From UBA11855 sp964591705 (GTDB taxonomy: Archaea > Thermoproteota > Bathyarchaeia > Bathyarchaeales > Bathycorpusculaceae), in contig CAZQCX010000006.1 in NCBI GenBank assembly GCA_964591705.1, positions 1-60,517 on the forward strand: a DNA stretch of 60,517 bases, read 5' to 3'. The position numbers and the translations under genes were made by a program. The number at the start of each line of letters is the position of its first letter. The stretch's first letter is position 1. Below the pieces are notes generated by a model. The model had not been told where the DNA came from, did no database searches, and saw only the letters and a program-made list of their open reading frames with translations. Positions 52,130-60,517 of this stretch are shown piece by piece.

Positions 52130-52663
52130 CTATGTCATTCCATTGATCTCTAAGCGCGATTTTTGTCTCACATAGATGACTGGCACGCTTATATCTCTTA
52201 GCTTCTTTCTGAGCTGTCGATCATTGGTGAAAACTGCGGTGTTCCAGTCCTTCGCTGCCTCGACAATTGCATCGTCAGCAGTTAGCGAAGTGGAGGTCTT
52301 CATTTCAACGTATGTGCATTTTTCGGCCAGTGTCAATGCGTGCTTCGCATTTTTCTGAGTCGATGGCGAGCGGCTGTTTGCCAGAGTTATCAGCTCATGC
52401 TTAACGGGCGAAAGCAGTATCATGTCGAATTTCTTCTTCAAAAGATGCTCCAGCTCACTCGGTAGGCTTATTTTGAATTGAAGCGGAACAAAGAAAGCGT
52501 TGGCGTCCATTATTATCTTGAGTTTTTGTCTTTCGGGTGTTCTATCGGGCATTTCTATTTCATCTTCATTAGGTGGGTCATGTTTTGTCCACAAATGAAC
52601 TTGCTCTTTCCAGTTCTTAAGATTTGGCACTCCGTAGGAGTTGCGCCGCGGATTGGAGATCAT
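52130..52663 (-). CDS. PIN-domain nuclease (Fcf1/Utp24-like archaeal family)
   Basis: 177 aa as an open frame. The PIN domain starts at IIMDANAFFVPLQFK (about 50), with acidic residues in SLTADDAIVEAA and AVFTNDRQLRKKL. Archaeal members are thought to act in rRNA processing, from their likeness to Fcf1/Utp24. The TATA-like sequence at 52663-52677 lies right at the first ATG, so translation probably begins further in: GTG (first base 52630) or ATG (first base 52552). Confidence 0.85.
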   Translation of the reverse strand: MISNPRRNSYGVPNLKNWKEQVHLWTKHDPPNEDEIEMPDRTPERQKLKIIMDANAFFVPLQFKISLPSELEHLLKKKFDMILLSPVKHELITLANSRSPSTQKNAKHALTLAEKCTYVEMKTSTSLTADDAIVEAAKDWNTAVFTNDRQLRKKLRDISVPVIYVRQKSRLEINGMT

Positions 52664-52678
52664 TTTATATAAATATTT
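52662..52678. promoter_or_regulatory. Shared divergent TATA box
   Basis: TTTTATATAAATATTTC lies between the PIN gene and the NUDIX gene and can serve as TATA box in both directions. It is about 33-48 bp before the NUDIX GTG start. Confidence 0.6.
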
Positions 52679-52710
52679 CCAAACAAGAGCTTCTAGGAAG
52701 GGCTGGATCT

Positions 52711-53121
52711 GTGATTCAGGAGAAGTCCTGTGGTGCTGTGGTGTTCAAGAGAAATTCAGAAGTCTGCTATCTGATCCTTCGGTATGAAGCTGGCCACTGG
52801 GACTTTGTGAAGGGCAATGTTGAACCGAATGAAAGCGAGAGAGGCACGGTTGTGCGAGAGCTCAAGGAGGAGACAGGAATAGCTGCCGCCAATTTTGTTG
52901 ACGGTTTCAGGGTTCGAATAGAATATTTCTATAGGCGGCAAGGTGAAACCATACGCAAAGAGGTCGTTTTCTTCCTTGTTGAGGCAAAGACCAGTGCTGT
53001 CAAACTTTCTTTTGAGCATGTCGACTATGCGTGGCTGACTTATCAACAAGCTGTAGAGAAACTCACTTTCAAAAACGCCCGAGATGTGTTGCAGAGGGCT
53101 AACGAGTTCCTGCGGGTCTGA
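52711..53121 (+). CDS. NUDIX hydrolase (Ap4A-type)
   Basis: 136 aa from the GTG at 52711. The complete NUDIX box is GNVEPNESERGTVVRELKEE followed by TGI (G-x5-E-x7-REL-x-EE-x-G-I). SCGAVVFKRNSEVCYLILRY and the overall layout match bis(5'-nucleosyl)-tetraphosphatases. It is the only plus-strand gene in a minus-strand translation block and shares a promoter region with the PIN gene. Confidence 0.92.
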   Translation: MIQEKSCGAVVFKRNSEVCYLILRYEAGHWDFVKGNVEPNESERGTVVRELKEETGIAAANFVDGFRVRIEYFYRRQGETIRKEVVFFLVEAKTSAVKLSFEHVDYAWLTYQQAVEKLTFKNARDVLQRANEFLRV

Positions 53122-53160
53122 AGTTCAGCAGTTTTCCATGCGTGGCAGGACCCGCTTGGT

Positions 53161-54435
53161 TCAGGCTGTTTTCTCAGAGACTATGCCGTATCCTATGAGT
53201 CTCCATCTGGCAGCGATTTTTCTGCTTATGGCGACTCTGGCGTCTGCTTGTACACAAATGGGTCTGGTGAGTTTCAGTTTGGCAATGTTTCCTTTTAGCG
53301 AAATGACTTTCCCAACGTTTACAGCTGCGCCTACATGGAGTAGTAGGGTTTCGTCGAAGTTGATCCGATCGATTTTGAGGAGTTCTTTAGTTCCAACAGC
53401 TCGTTCGAGTATATGCGTTTCCAGTGTTAGCTCTGTAGTTGTGGGTGGTAACATTCCTGTTCTACCCGCGATGTTTCCAGTCAACCCGTCTGCTTTTGAG
53501 TAGGATGGATCTAGTAGTGTTCCGATGCCTACTAGGCCTCCACATGATGCTTCATCCACTTCTTTTCCGCCTGCTTCAAGGCTAACTATCTCGCTGATCA
53601 AGGGATCGTAGAGGCTTTTTCCTTCTCTTTCAACGCTTATCCCTGGGCGGATCTCAATTTCTTCTCCGACTGCGAATTTGCCTTGGCTTATTGTTCCTCC
53701 CAGTATTCCACCCGCCAAGTTTTCTATTTCTGTGCCTGGCTTGTTTGTGTCGAAAGAACGGATGACATACATCAACGGGGGTTTTGTTTCGTCTCTTTTT
53801 GGAGTTGGGATCAGCTCTTCTATTGCAGCTAGTAACACGTCAATGTTGATGCTCCTTTGAGCTGAAATCGGAATTACTGGCGCTTTCTCCGCGATTGTTC
53901 CTTTTGTGAAATTCTTGATTTCTTCGTAGCTCTTGAGAGCCCTGCGCTCATCCACTATGTCGATTTTGCTTTGAACGATTATTGTGTTCCTGATGCCTAT
54001 CACTTCAGCTGCAGCTAGGTGTTCACGTGTTTGTGGCTGTGGGCAAGGTTCATCTGCTGCTATTACAAGGACTGCCCCATCCATAATTGCGGCGCCTGAA
54101 AGCATGGTTGCCATTAATGCTTCGTGCCCAGGGGCGTCAACAAAGCTGATGGCTCTTTCGAATATGGCTTGAGAGTTGCAGTTCTGGCAAATGGGTTTTG
54201 TGGATAGGCTCTTTGGCGCTTGGCATTTTGGGCATTTGTATATTGGCATGTCGGCATAGCCGAGTTTTATTGTGATGCCCCGTTTCAGCTCTTCGCTATG
54301 ACGAGAAGCCCAGACCCCAGTTAGGGACTGAACCAGTGTTGTTTTTCCATGATCCACATGGCCTATCGTTCCGATGTTGACTTCTGGTTGCTTGGGAAGG
54401 GGTTTACTTTCGCTGCTCATTCTCTTGTGTTCCAC
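53161..54435 (-). CDS. eif2g: Translation initiation factor aIF2 subunit gamma
   Basis: 424 aa. GTPase motifs: GHVDHGKTTL (about 25), DAPGHEAL, with the zinc knuckle CPKCQAPKSLSTKPICQNCN between them, then two beta-barrel domains. G4, normally NKxD, reads SKID here (VQSKIDIVDE), a one-base change from Asn to Ser in a base-recognition residue. It binds GTP and initiator tRNA with the alpha subunit. S6e lies upstream on the same strand. Confidence 0.97.
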   Translation of the reverse strand: MEHKRMSSESKPLPKQPEVNIGTIGHVDHGKTTLVQSLTGVWASRHSEELKRGITIKLGYADMPIYKCPKCQAPKSLSTKPICQNCNSQAIFERAISFVDAPGHEALMATMLSGAAIMDGAVLVIAADEPCPQPQTREHLAAAEVIGIRNTIIVQSKIDIVDERRALKSYEEIKNFTKGTIAEKAPVIPISAQRSINIDVLLAAIEELIPTPKRDETKPPLMYVIRSFDTNKPGTEIENLAGGILGGTISQGKFAVGEEIEIRPGISVEREGKSLYDPLISEIVSLEAGGKEVDEASCGGLVGIGTLLDPSYSKADGLTGNIAGRTGMLPPTTTELTLETHILERAVGTKELLKIDRINFDETLLLHVGAAVNVGKVISLKGNIAKLKLTRPICVQADARVAISRKIAARWRLIGYGIVSEKTA

Positions 54436-54518
54436 AAGTATGCACTGATGTTGTGAAAATACGCGGGTACAAGTTTATATACGTTGAGCACTCGGGAGCT
54501 GCTCTGCGTTGGGGCTTC

Positions 54519-54890
54519 CTATTTTTCTTCTTTGGGCTTCTTTGGCTTCTCAACGATCTTGGTGTTGATTTGAACGATTTCGTCTGTGATTACGTTTCCG
54601 CGGACGGTTTTGCGTTTTCTTTGGCCGCTGTTCTTTGGTCTGAATCCGACTCCGCCGCTGAGCACGATGTTTCGGCGCACTCCTCCGTGTACGCTCGGTC
54701 TCATTGGAACGCCATCCTTGTCAGAACCACCTACTATTTGCACTTTGTGAGCTGGCAAGTCCAAGAGTGTGCCTTCGATGACTTCTCCGATTCTCCTTCC
54801 TATCAGTGGCACGGCACGGTTATCATCCAGTTCGGCTACTTTGGACGTTCCTGTTTCTGGATCGGAGATTATGACCTTGAATTTTGGCAT
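54519..54890 (-). CDS. rps6e: Small-subunit ribosomal protein S6e
   Basis: 123 aa from the ATG (first base 54890), giving MPKFKVIISDPETGTSKVAE; a frame from 54929 would add 13 residues not found in the family. eS6 motifs: GRRIGEVIEGTLLDLPAHKV, IVGGSDKDGVPMRPSVHGGV, RRNIVLSGGVGFRP. Lys/Pro-rich end. It heads the S6e-aIF2 gamma pair. Confidence 0.96.
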   Translation of the reverse strand: MPKFKVIISDPETGTSKVAELDDNRAVPLIGRRIGEVIEGTLLDLPAHKVQIVGGSDKDGVPMRPSVHGGVRRNIVLSGGVGFRPKNSGQRKRKTVRGNVITDEIVQINTKIVEKPKKPKEEK

Positions 54891-55185
54891 ATGGTGGTTT
54901 GCTCTCCAGCGGAGAATGAAGTTGGGCAACTCTCTATTAAGGATTTATCATCTTGAGATTTGCCTTGAGATGGAGTATTTCTTGGGCTTCCAGCTTTGGC
55001 CTTCGGCAGAAATGTATTTGTGCTCCGTTGAAGATATTCTCATCGTAACGATAGCTAAGCTAGGCTGTCTCGATTGAATGTCCTGAGCTTTCCCCTTTCT
55101 TCAGCGGGCGCAGAACCTGGGCCTCGGCGTCTCAGCAAGATCTTCCGCATGGCGCATGATTCTTTGGCTGGAGGTATTCTTGTGA

Positions 55186-55518
55186 CTATGTCCTACACGG
55201 GTCATTGGTTAGGAAGAAGTAGATCGCGGCTGCTATGAGACTTACAGCGGTTAAGGCGACGATTAGGGGTGTATAGTTTTTGAATAGTGCAAGAACTGCT
55301 CCGCCTATGGCAGTTCCCAACCCCAGCCCTAGGGTGACAAAAAGTGTGCTCATCGACATCATTGTTCCACGCGATTCAGGTGTTTGTTTAAGGGTCAAAT
55401 TTATGCTGCCGGGAAAACCCATGCCATATACGAAGGCTCCTAGAAGACTGAGGGTGAGTGCTAGCCACAAGTCAGAGACAAAGGCTAAGGGCGGCAGGAA
55501 CAGGCTGGAGACCGCCAA
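55186..55518 (-). pseudogene. C-terminal remnant of an MFS transporter
   Basis: About 110 codons with three membrane helices and the MFS-type stretch LLGAFVYGMGFPGSINLTLK, QTPESRGTMMSMSTLFVTLG. A full MFS protein has about 400 residues and 12 helices, so only the last quarter remains. The upstream DNA up to the next gene has no matching frame. It is divergent from a complete MFS gene 180 bp away, but the two do not look like copies of each other. Confidence 0.65.
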
Positions 55519-55700
55519 AGATGCCTCCTTGTATTCTGTCCCATTTCATGCGGTTCTACTTTCCAAAAGAGGGGGTTAGCAAGGGATCGGTTCTCACGAT
55601 TCCCTTCAAGGATCTATGAAGCCATTCTTGAACCTTGGAATCGACTTTCTTTTCCTTCGACTAAACGTTTTAATTCGTCTTCAGATTCCTCTGTAAAGCT

Positions 55701-56915
55701 ATGTGGAGACTGGGATTCTTCTTTCACGAAGTCGCGTTTGGCTTGCTCTCAGTCTTCGTTCCACTGTACCTAATCACGCCGACTATAGGCGGCTCTCTTG
55801 TCGATGTAGGTATAATGGCTTCGCTTGCCCTCTTCTGCTCTATTCCAGCATCTTTCTTCTGGGGATATATCTGCGATAAGACAAGACGCTATAAACGCTA
55901 CATCCTGCTCTCTTTCTCTTCCTCAATGATTATCCTTTTCCTTTTCACACTCCCCTTCGCTCAAGACAGAGCGGTTTTCATCATCCTCTACGTCGTTATG
56001 GCCGTGCTTCACGTTTCGCATGAGGCTCCAAAAAATGTCTTGATCGCTGAGCATTACTCCCGCGAGGACTGGGAAAGGTCATATGCATTCTACGAAGGAA
56101 TAACCGAGATAGGCTGGTTCATCGGCTTAGTTCTGGGCTTTCTGGTTTTTGCATCATCCCTCGGCGTCGGCGTCGCGGCGACCAACGTCTTCTACTTGTG
56201 CAGCAGCCTAAGCTTGGCAGCTTTCCTTCTGTCAATATGCTTCATAGCTGATCCGTTGATGATCTTCGAAAGGCGACTGGTATGCATAGAGCGAAACATT
56301 GACTATGCCTTCAGAGGCGTAGAGGCTGCTTCAAGATTGATGGATGGCTATCCGCTGAAGGAGAGATTCCGGAAAGAGAGCTTCTTCTCGTTTGGTCTCG
56401 GTATAGTTCTGTTTTCTCTGGCTTCCAGCTTGTTTTTCACTCCCTTGCCAATCTTCTTCTCTGCCGCGCCTCTTTCCTTCCCAACAAGCGTGATATTCTT
56501 GATTTACATGCTAAATTCAGGCGGCGCAACATTTGGCTACTTCTTCGTTGGAAGACACGCTTCATCAATAGACCTGAAGAAACAGATGCGCCGCATCGTC
56601 TTCTTAAGGGGTTTCCTAGTTATCCTGTTTGTCGGCGCGGTTCATTTTGCCTTTTATCCAGCGACATTTTCCCTGCTACTCTTGGCCATGCTGGGTTTTG
56701 CGTATGCCGTCTATCATATACTAATAATATCACTTTCAATGGCCCTGATCCCTGTTGGCAAAACCGGCTTGTTTGACGTACTCGTCGGTATCGGCGGGGC
56801 TACAGGATCCTTTCTCGGACCCTACCTAGCTCAGACGCTAGGCTACCTGCCTCAATTCCTAATCGCTGGTATAGTTTTCCTAATTGCCTATATTATCCTG
56901 CGAGTATTCTCCTGA
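55701..56915 (+). CDS. Major facilitator superfamily transporter
   Basis: 404 aa, about 11-12 membrane helices. The loop after helix 2 is WGYICDKTRRYKRYILL, an MFS motif A-type sequence. The long central loop is about residues 190-235. Substrate not predictable. It sits between a transporter remnant and Fae-Hps on the other strand. Start ATG. Confidence 0.85.
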   Translation: MWRLGFFFHEVAFGLLSVFVPLYLITPTIGGSLVDVGIMASLALFCSIPASFFWGYICDKTRRYKRYILLSFSSSMIILFLFTLPFAQDRAVFIILYVVMAVLHVSHEAPKNVLIAEHYSREDWERSYAFYEGITEIGWFIGLVLGFLVFASSLGVGVAATNVFYLCSSLSLAAFLLSICFIADPLMIFERRLVCIERNIDYAFRGVEAASRLMDGYPLKERFRKESFFSFGLGIVLFSLASSLFFTPLPIFFSAAPLSFPTSVIFLIYMLNSGGATFGYFFVGRHASSIDLKKQMRRIVFLRGFLVILFVGAVHFAFYPATFSLLLLAMLGFAYAVYHILIISLSMALIPVGKTGLFDVLVGIGGATGSFLGPYLAQTLGYLPQFLIAGIVFLIAYIILRVFS

Positions 56916-56957
56916 CAAAAACAACGGGAAAAAGAGGACGTACTTAACGTCCATAGC

Positions 56958-58424
56958 TTATTCAACATGCACTCTGAAGAGATCGACGTCTTCTCTCATT
57001 TTTGGCGTCAATTCAAGGAATTCCCTAACCGCACGTTCAATGTCCTTCGACTGAGTCACGTATCTGCCCACGATCACTATGTCTGCCCCTTGCTCCAACG
57101 CTTCCCTAGCAGTTTCCGGGACTATTCCACCCGCCACTGCGATTAGAAACTTCTTATCAGCAAAGGTTTTGCGAATTACTTGTATGCGTTCTAGCCCACT
57201 CGTTCTGCCAGTTTCCTGATCTATTCCCCTGTGCAGTATTACAATTTCTGGGAACTCCTTCAGAGACTCAAGTTTCTCAACAGGATTGTCGACATTAAGC
57301 ATGTCGATGACTGAATAGATACCCAACCGTTTTGCCTCGTGCACGAAAGCATCCAAAGTTTCCGGCGGCGCCAAACCCGCCGCAACAACCGCGTCTGCTG
57401 TATCTTCGTAGGCTATGTCAACTTCCACTTTTCCGACATCAAGCGTCTTAAGATCTGCCACCATGAAAGCGTCTTTGTTACTTTGTCTGAGTTCGCCTAT
57501 GACTCTTGTTCCATAACGTTTGATCAGTGGGGTGCCAACCTCTATGATGATTCTGTCGCTTCCCGGAACCTCGGCAAGAACTTTCTTGGCTTTTTCTAAC
57601 TCTGGCGCATCAAGCGATATTTGTAAGTACGGAGGTCTCCACAAGCGCGGAACTTTGAAGCCCATTATTGGATGTTTGGCTCTGTCCTTGTCATAAAGCA
57701 TCTTGTCTAATGAAGGATATCCCGTGAGAGCTCTCTTCAACGCCAGCCTTGTCGCTCCATAATTGTACTGATAGACTCTTCGGAAATCGCTTGCCTGTGG
57801 GTGGATGAACACACTGCAGACTATCACCCAATCGTCCAGCTTATCCGTTGGAATGATTCCTTCTTCAACCGAATCAGCGACAGCTTTAGCAATTGCAGCT
57901 TGGGCTGGACCGAAGATTTTTCCAGCATCTTCCATGTTCTTCACGGTCACCTTGGGGACTAGGAGCGTGTAAGGCTTAGCTGGCAGATTCGGTCTTATCA
58001 CAGCCAGCAAAGGAGTGTGCCCTGCTGAGAGGTTGGTCATTCCAGAGGCGAAGGCTTTTCCTACAGGACCGTCTTTGTCGCCAATTAACAAGTCGACATG
58101 TGCAAGTTCATTTCCCTCCCCGAGTAGAGCTTCACCGATCAAGTAGGCTTTCTTCACGCTTTCGACATTTTCTTCATCTATTCTTGTAGGAATGCGGTCC
58201 AGAACCTCTTTGAAATCGACATTGAATTCCTTTAACCACGTATAGAGTGTATCCCTGTGTATGCTTAGGGCTTTAGCTGTCGCCAAAACTGTCGGTTTTC
58301 TTGATTTCAGTCTTTCTCGGTCTTTCTGAGCTGTCGTTGCGCTGGCAGCTCCGACAAGCATTTCTATGAGTTCCTCTCGTGAACCGGGTTTCTTTGTGTC
58401 TGCTCCCGACATTTCGTTCTCCAA
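56958..58424 (-). CDS. Fae-Hps fusion with N-terminal helix-turn-helix
   Basis: 488 aa. Residues about 95-250 are formaldehyde-activating enzyme (Fae), with the key His109 in NELAHVDLLIGDKDGPVG. Residues about 265-488 are 3-hexulose-6-phosphate synthase (Hps), with MVADLKTLDVGKVEV and VAGGIVPETAREALEQGADI and IVGRYVT. In archaea the pair connects the ribulose monophosphate pathway, run to make ribose phosphate, with capture of formaldehyde on tetrahydromethanopterin. The first 80 residues are extra, with a helix-turn-helix (TVLATAKALSIHRDTLYTWL, about 45-64). A TATA box at about 58444-58457 suggests leaderless transcription. Confidence 0.93.
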   Translation of the reverse strand: MENEMSGADTKKPGSREELIEMLVGAASATTAQKDRERLKSRKPTVLATAKALSIHRDTLYTWLKEFNVDFKEVLDRIPTRIDEENVESVKKAYLIGEALLGEGNELAHVDLLIGDKDGPVGKAFASGMTNLSAGHTPLLAVIRPNLPAKPYTLLVPKVTVKNMEDAGKIFGPAQAAIAKAVADSVEEGIIPTDKLDDWVIVCSVFIHPQASDFRRVYQYNYGATRLALKRALTGYPSLDKMLYDKDRAKHPIMGFKVPRLWRPPYLQISLDAPELEKAKKVLAEVPGSDRIIIEVGTPLIKRYGTRVIGELRQSNKDAFMVADLKTLDVGKVEVDIAYEDTADAVVAAGLAPPETLDAFVHEAKRLGIYSVIDMLNVDNPVEKLESLKEFPEIVILHRGIDQETGRTSGLERIQVIRKTFADKKFLIAVAGGIVPETAREALEQGADIVIVGRYVTQSKDIERAVREFLELTPKMREDVDLFRVHVE

Positions 58425-58652
58425 CGGAGTCTGTTGATCGCATCTTATATATAAAAGTGTCGGATCAAAAGAGGCGCTTCATTGGTGGGGAGCACGGCCT
58501 CTGTCTGGAGTGTCGGTTAAGAACGAGATCGTTTTTTTCAGGAGCTTCATCGTACCTCCCTGCGTGAGCTGTTGTTCATCGTCGTTTCTGATCGGTATCT
58601 CTATATATCCTGTCTGAGTATGTCACGCTAAACTCAGTCAAGAGGCGTATTG

Positions 58653-58841
58653 ATGTCAATATCAAAGTGGCTCTGCGTCGTTCTAATAGTCTGCGGAATA
58701 GTCCTTTTTCTTTATGGAGCTAACTACTACGTGAGTTCTATAGGTTGGGTAGGCATGTACCTTTTCTTGCTGGGAGGCGTTGCTCTGTTGGCGTTCTACA
58801 TCAATGAAGCGCTGGCAAGTAGGCGTGCTCAAAAACCGTAG
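58653..58841 (+). CDS. Small two-helix membrane protein
   Basis: 62 aa from ATG. Two membrane helices (KWLCVVLIVCGIVLFLYGAN and WVGMYLFLLGGVALLAFYIN) and a short basic tail. No family recognised. The last 13 bp overlap the end of the convergent carboxypeptidase gene. Upstream is a TATA-like TCTATATATC near 58602. Confidence 0.6.
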   Translation: MSISKWLCVVLIVCGIVLFLYGANYYVSSIGWVGMYLFLLGGVALLAFYINEALASRRAQKP

Positions 58842-60358
58842 AGCTTGCTGTATTTTTCCTTGAGATACCTCAGGTATGGTTCTGCATCCAATTCCTTCCC
58901 TGTGACTAGTTTCATTAGATCTGCAGGGTCATGCAGGTTACCTCTGCTCTGAACGTTCTTGACAAGCCAGTTTCTGATGCCATCAAGTTTTCCACCAGAG
59001 AGTTGCTCCTGCCAATCGGGTACGTCCTTCTGCATCTCGGCGAACATCTGTCCGCTGTAGATGTTGCCCAAAGCGTAGCTTGGGAAGTAGCCAAAGTAGC
59101 CAAGTGCCCAGTGTGTATCCTGCATCACCCCTTCACTATCATTCTCAATCTCCAGATCGAGGTATTCCCGATATTTCTGGTTCCACAAGGCTGGCAACTC
59201 ACTTACTTTGATTTTGCCAGCGAAAAGGTCACGTTCCATTTGAAATCGAACTATGATGTGAAAACTATATGTGACTTCATCCGCTTCGATGCGGATTTTC
59301 GATAGCCTAACTTTGTTTATGGCGTGAACGAATGAGTTTAACTCAAGGCTGTCCAAAGCTGGAGCTGAAATCTTTTTTAGTTTTGGTAGGAAGTTCTCCC
59401 AAAAGTACTTTGAGCGCCCGACCATGTTCTCCATGAAACGCGCTTGGGATTCATGAATCCCAAAAGAACAATGTGCGCCAACTGGCTGATATTTCCAATC
59501 TTGATTGAAGTTCTGGTCATAAAGTGCATGCCCAGCTTCATGAAGCACCGAAAAAACTGAACTAGCAAAATCACCCTCATAATAGTGCGTTGTGATTCTA
59601 ACATCATCATAGCGCCCCGCTGTGAAAGGGTGTTCGGTTTCGTCGATTCGCCCACCTGCCTTTGACGATGAAACATCATAACCCACAGCCTCTGCAAGTG
59701 CCTTCGATATTTCTCGTTGTCTCTCGATCGGCACGGCTCTTTTAAGCTGCTCGATGCTGGGCTGTTTTGGAGCATCCATTATCTTGGGAAGAAGCTTGGT
59801 CAGCCCCTCCCTTAGCCCACCAAAGACCAAGTCAATCGCCGCAGAGGTCATTTTTGGCTCATACAAGTCTATCAACGCATCGTAGGAGGTGGCAGTTCCT
59901 TTCACCTTCATAAGAATGTCCGCAGTTTGTTTGACCAGGTCGACGAGTTTCTCCAGTTCAGGCATGAATAGACTGAAATCCTTTGCATTCTTCGCTTTCT
60001 TCCACACGTTTACTGTTATTGCCTGCTGCCTCGCAGTATCTTCAACCAACTTCTCCGGCAACGCTGTTTGTTCTTCATAGTTCTTCTTAATCAGATGCAA
60101 GTTGCGTTTCTCGATCTGCCCAAGTTTGTCAAAATCCGGTCTGTTCGATATCCGCCTAAGCAACTCCCCTATTTCTGAATCTGTGCTCATCTTGTGTGCC
60201 AGTCGACTTATCAACGCCATCTGCTCGCTTCGAAGCCCCACTGCTCTTGGAGGCATCATGGTTTCCATGTCCCATTGCATTATGCCTTCCACCGACTGGA
60301 GGACGCTTAAATCCTTGTTCTTTCCTAGAAGATTGTTGTAGTCAGCTTGAATACTCAT
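58829..60358 (-). CDS. M32 metallocarboxypeptidase (Taq/Pfu type)
   Basis: 509 aa, the normal length. HExxH zinc motif in SVLHEAGHALYDQNF (about 270-284) and the downstream HESQARFMENMVGRS with the third zinc ligand Glu. Also GRYDDVRITTHYYEGDF and GYFPSYALGNIYSGQMF of the family. It removes C-terminal amino acids from peptides in the cytoplasm. ATG start; a tRNA-Glu gene lies upstream. Confidence 0.96.
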   Translation of the reverse strand: MSIQADYNNLLGKNKDLSVLQSVEGIMQWDMETMMPPRAVGLRSEQMALISRLAHKMSTDSEIGELLRRISNRPDFDKLGQIEKRNLHLIKKNYEEQTALPEKLVEDTARQQAITVNVWKKAKNAKDFSLFMPELEKLVDLVKQTADILMKVKGTATSYDALIDLYEPKMTSAAIDLVFGGLREGLTKLLPKIMDAPKQPSIEQLKRAVPIERQREISKALAEAVGYDVSSSKAGGRIDETEHPFTAGRYDDVRITTHYYEGDFASSVFSVLHEAGHALYDQNFNQDWKYQPVGAHCSFGIHESQARFMENMVGRSKYFWENFLPKLKKISAPALDSLELNSFVHAINKVRLSKIRIEADEVTYSFHIIVRFQMERDLFAGKIKVSELPALWNQKYREYLDLEIENDSEGVMQDTHWALGYFGYFPSYALGNIYSGQMFAEMQKDVPDWQEQLSGGKLDGIRNWLVKNVQSRGNLHDPADLMKLVTGKELDAEPYLRYLKEKYSKLYGF

Positions 60359-60465
60359 TCTTGTCTTTCGCCTCGCTTTTTCTGGTGCGTTTTCTATTTA
60401 TTTGGTTTTGGTAGCCAAAGGCCGAGTCTCTCGAACATTCATCAAAGAATCGAGATAATGGATGG

Positions 60466-60517
60466 TGCTCCGGCCGGGATTCGGACCCGGGTCTTCGGCT
60501 CGAAAGGCCGGAATACT
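60466..60517 (-). tRNA. tRNA-Glu(TTC), 3' part only
   Basis: The window ends inside this gene. On the minus strand the anticodon loop is CTTTCGA (anticodon TTC), followed by GCCG, the variable region, a T arm CCCGG-GTCCGAAT-CCCGG and the acceptor CCGGAGC with discriminator A. CCA is encoded at 60463-60465. No intron is visible in the part present. Confidence 0.9.

Overview
This is a stretch of archaeal chromosome. It carries both subunits of the archaeal D-family DNA polymerase (DP1 and DP2), an Orc1/Cdc6 initiator beside an origin-like intergenic region, archaeal or eukaryote-type translation factors (aIF1A, aIF2 alpha, aIF2 gamma, aIF5A), SRP54, the RNA polymerase subunits RpoF and RpoE, Spt4, Elf1, Alba and archaeal ribosomal proteins. 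The presence of PolD, frequent TTG and GTG starts, leaderless TATA-type promoters, a tRNA interrupted by introns and a Fae-Hps fusion suggest a mesophilic-looking TACK lineage such as a Bathyarchaeia-type organism. That placement is inference; no rRNA gene is present to test it.

Layout. 1-3.3 kb is an accessory patch: a DprA-like protein, a phosphoribosyltransferase, a short TGT-like protein facing them, and an array of tandem DNA hairpins. 3.5-11.1 kb holds translation genes (aIF2 alpha, L35Ae, aIF1A), Alba and small conserved proteins. 11.2-17.4 kb looks like an island: a hicBA toxin-antitoxin pair, a tRNA-Ser(CGA) gene with two apparent introns, the XPB-Bax1 helicase-nuclease pair, small unknown genes and a frameshifted Lrp/AsnC-type fragment. 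It ends in a degenerate 43-bp copy of the tRNA 3' end. 17.5-25.7 kb is a replication and recombination block: DP1, Orc1/Cdc6, an ORB-bearing putative origin, a wHTH protein, NurA, HerA, and a membrane-anchored coiled-coil wHTH protein whose start is preceded by a 37-bp palindrome.

26-45.5 kb is ordinary housekeeping: a two-gene glutamine-dependent NAD synthetase, Elf1, GGGP synthase, DP2, MazG, SecG/Sec61 beta, DUF2070, a class III aminotransferase, Nob1, NAD kinase, aIF5A, and then the classic SRP54-Pus10-L21e-RpoF-DUF655-KsgA-HemK run. 46.2-49.5 kb is the L3-L4-L23-L2-S19 start of the S10-like cluster, which stops after S19. 49.6-54.9 kb on the minus strand is the conserved S6e-aIF2 gamma ... 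PIN-RpoE-Spt4-DPCK-S24e-S27ae run, with a NUDIX gene on the plus strand. The end holds two MFS genes (one a remnant), a Fae-Hps fusion with an extra N-terminal helix-turn-helix, a small membrane protein, an M32 carboxypeptidase and a partial tRNA-Glu.

The parts most worth following up are the hairpin array with the DprA/phosphoribosyltransferase/TGT-like patch, the tRNA-bounded island, the palindrome-controlled membrane-anchored wHTH protein beside herA-nurA, and the origin region with an Orc1/Cdc6 frame that lacks a normal start codon where its conserved N-terminus begins.
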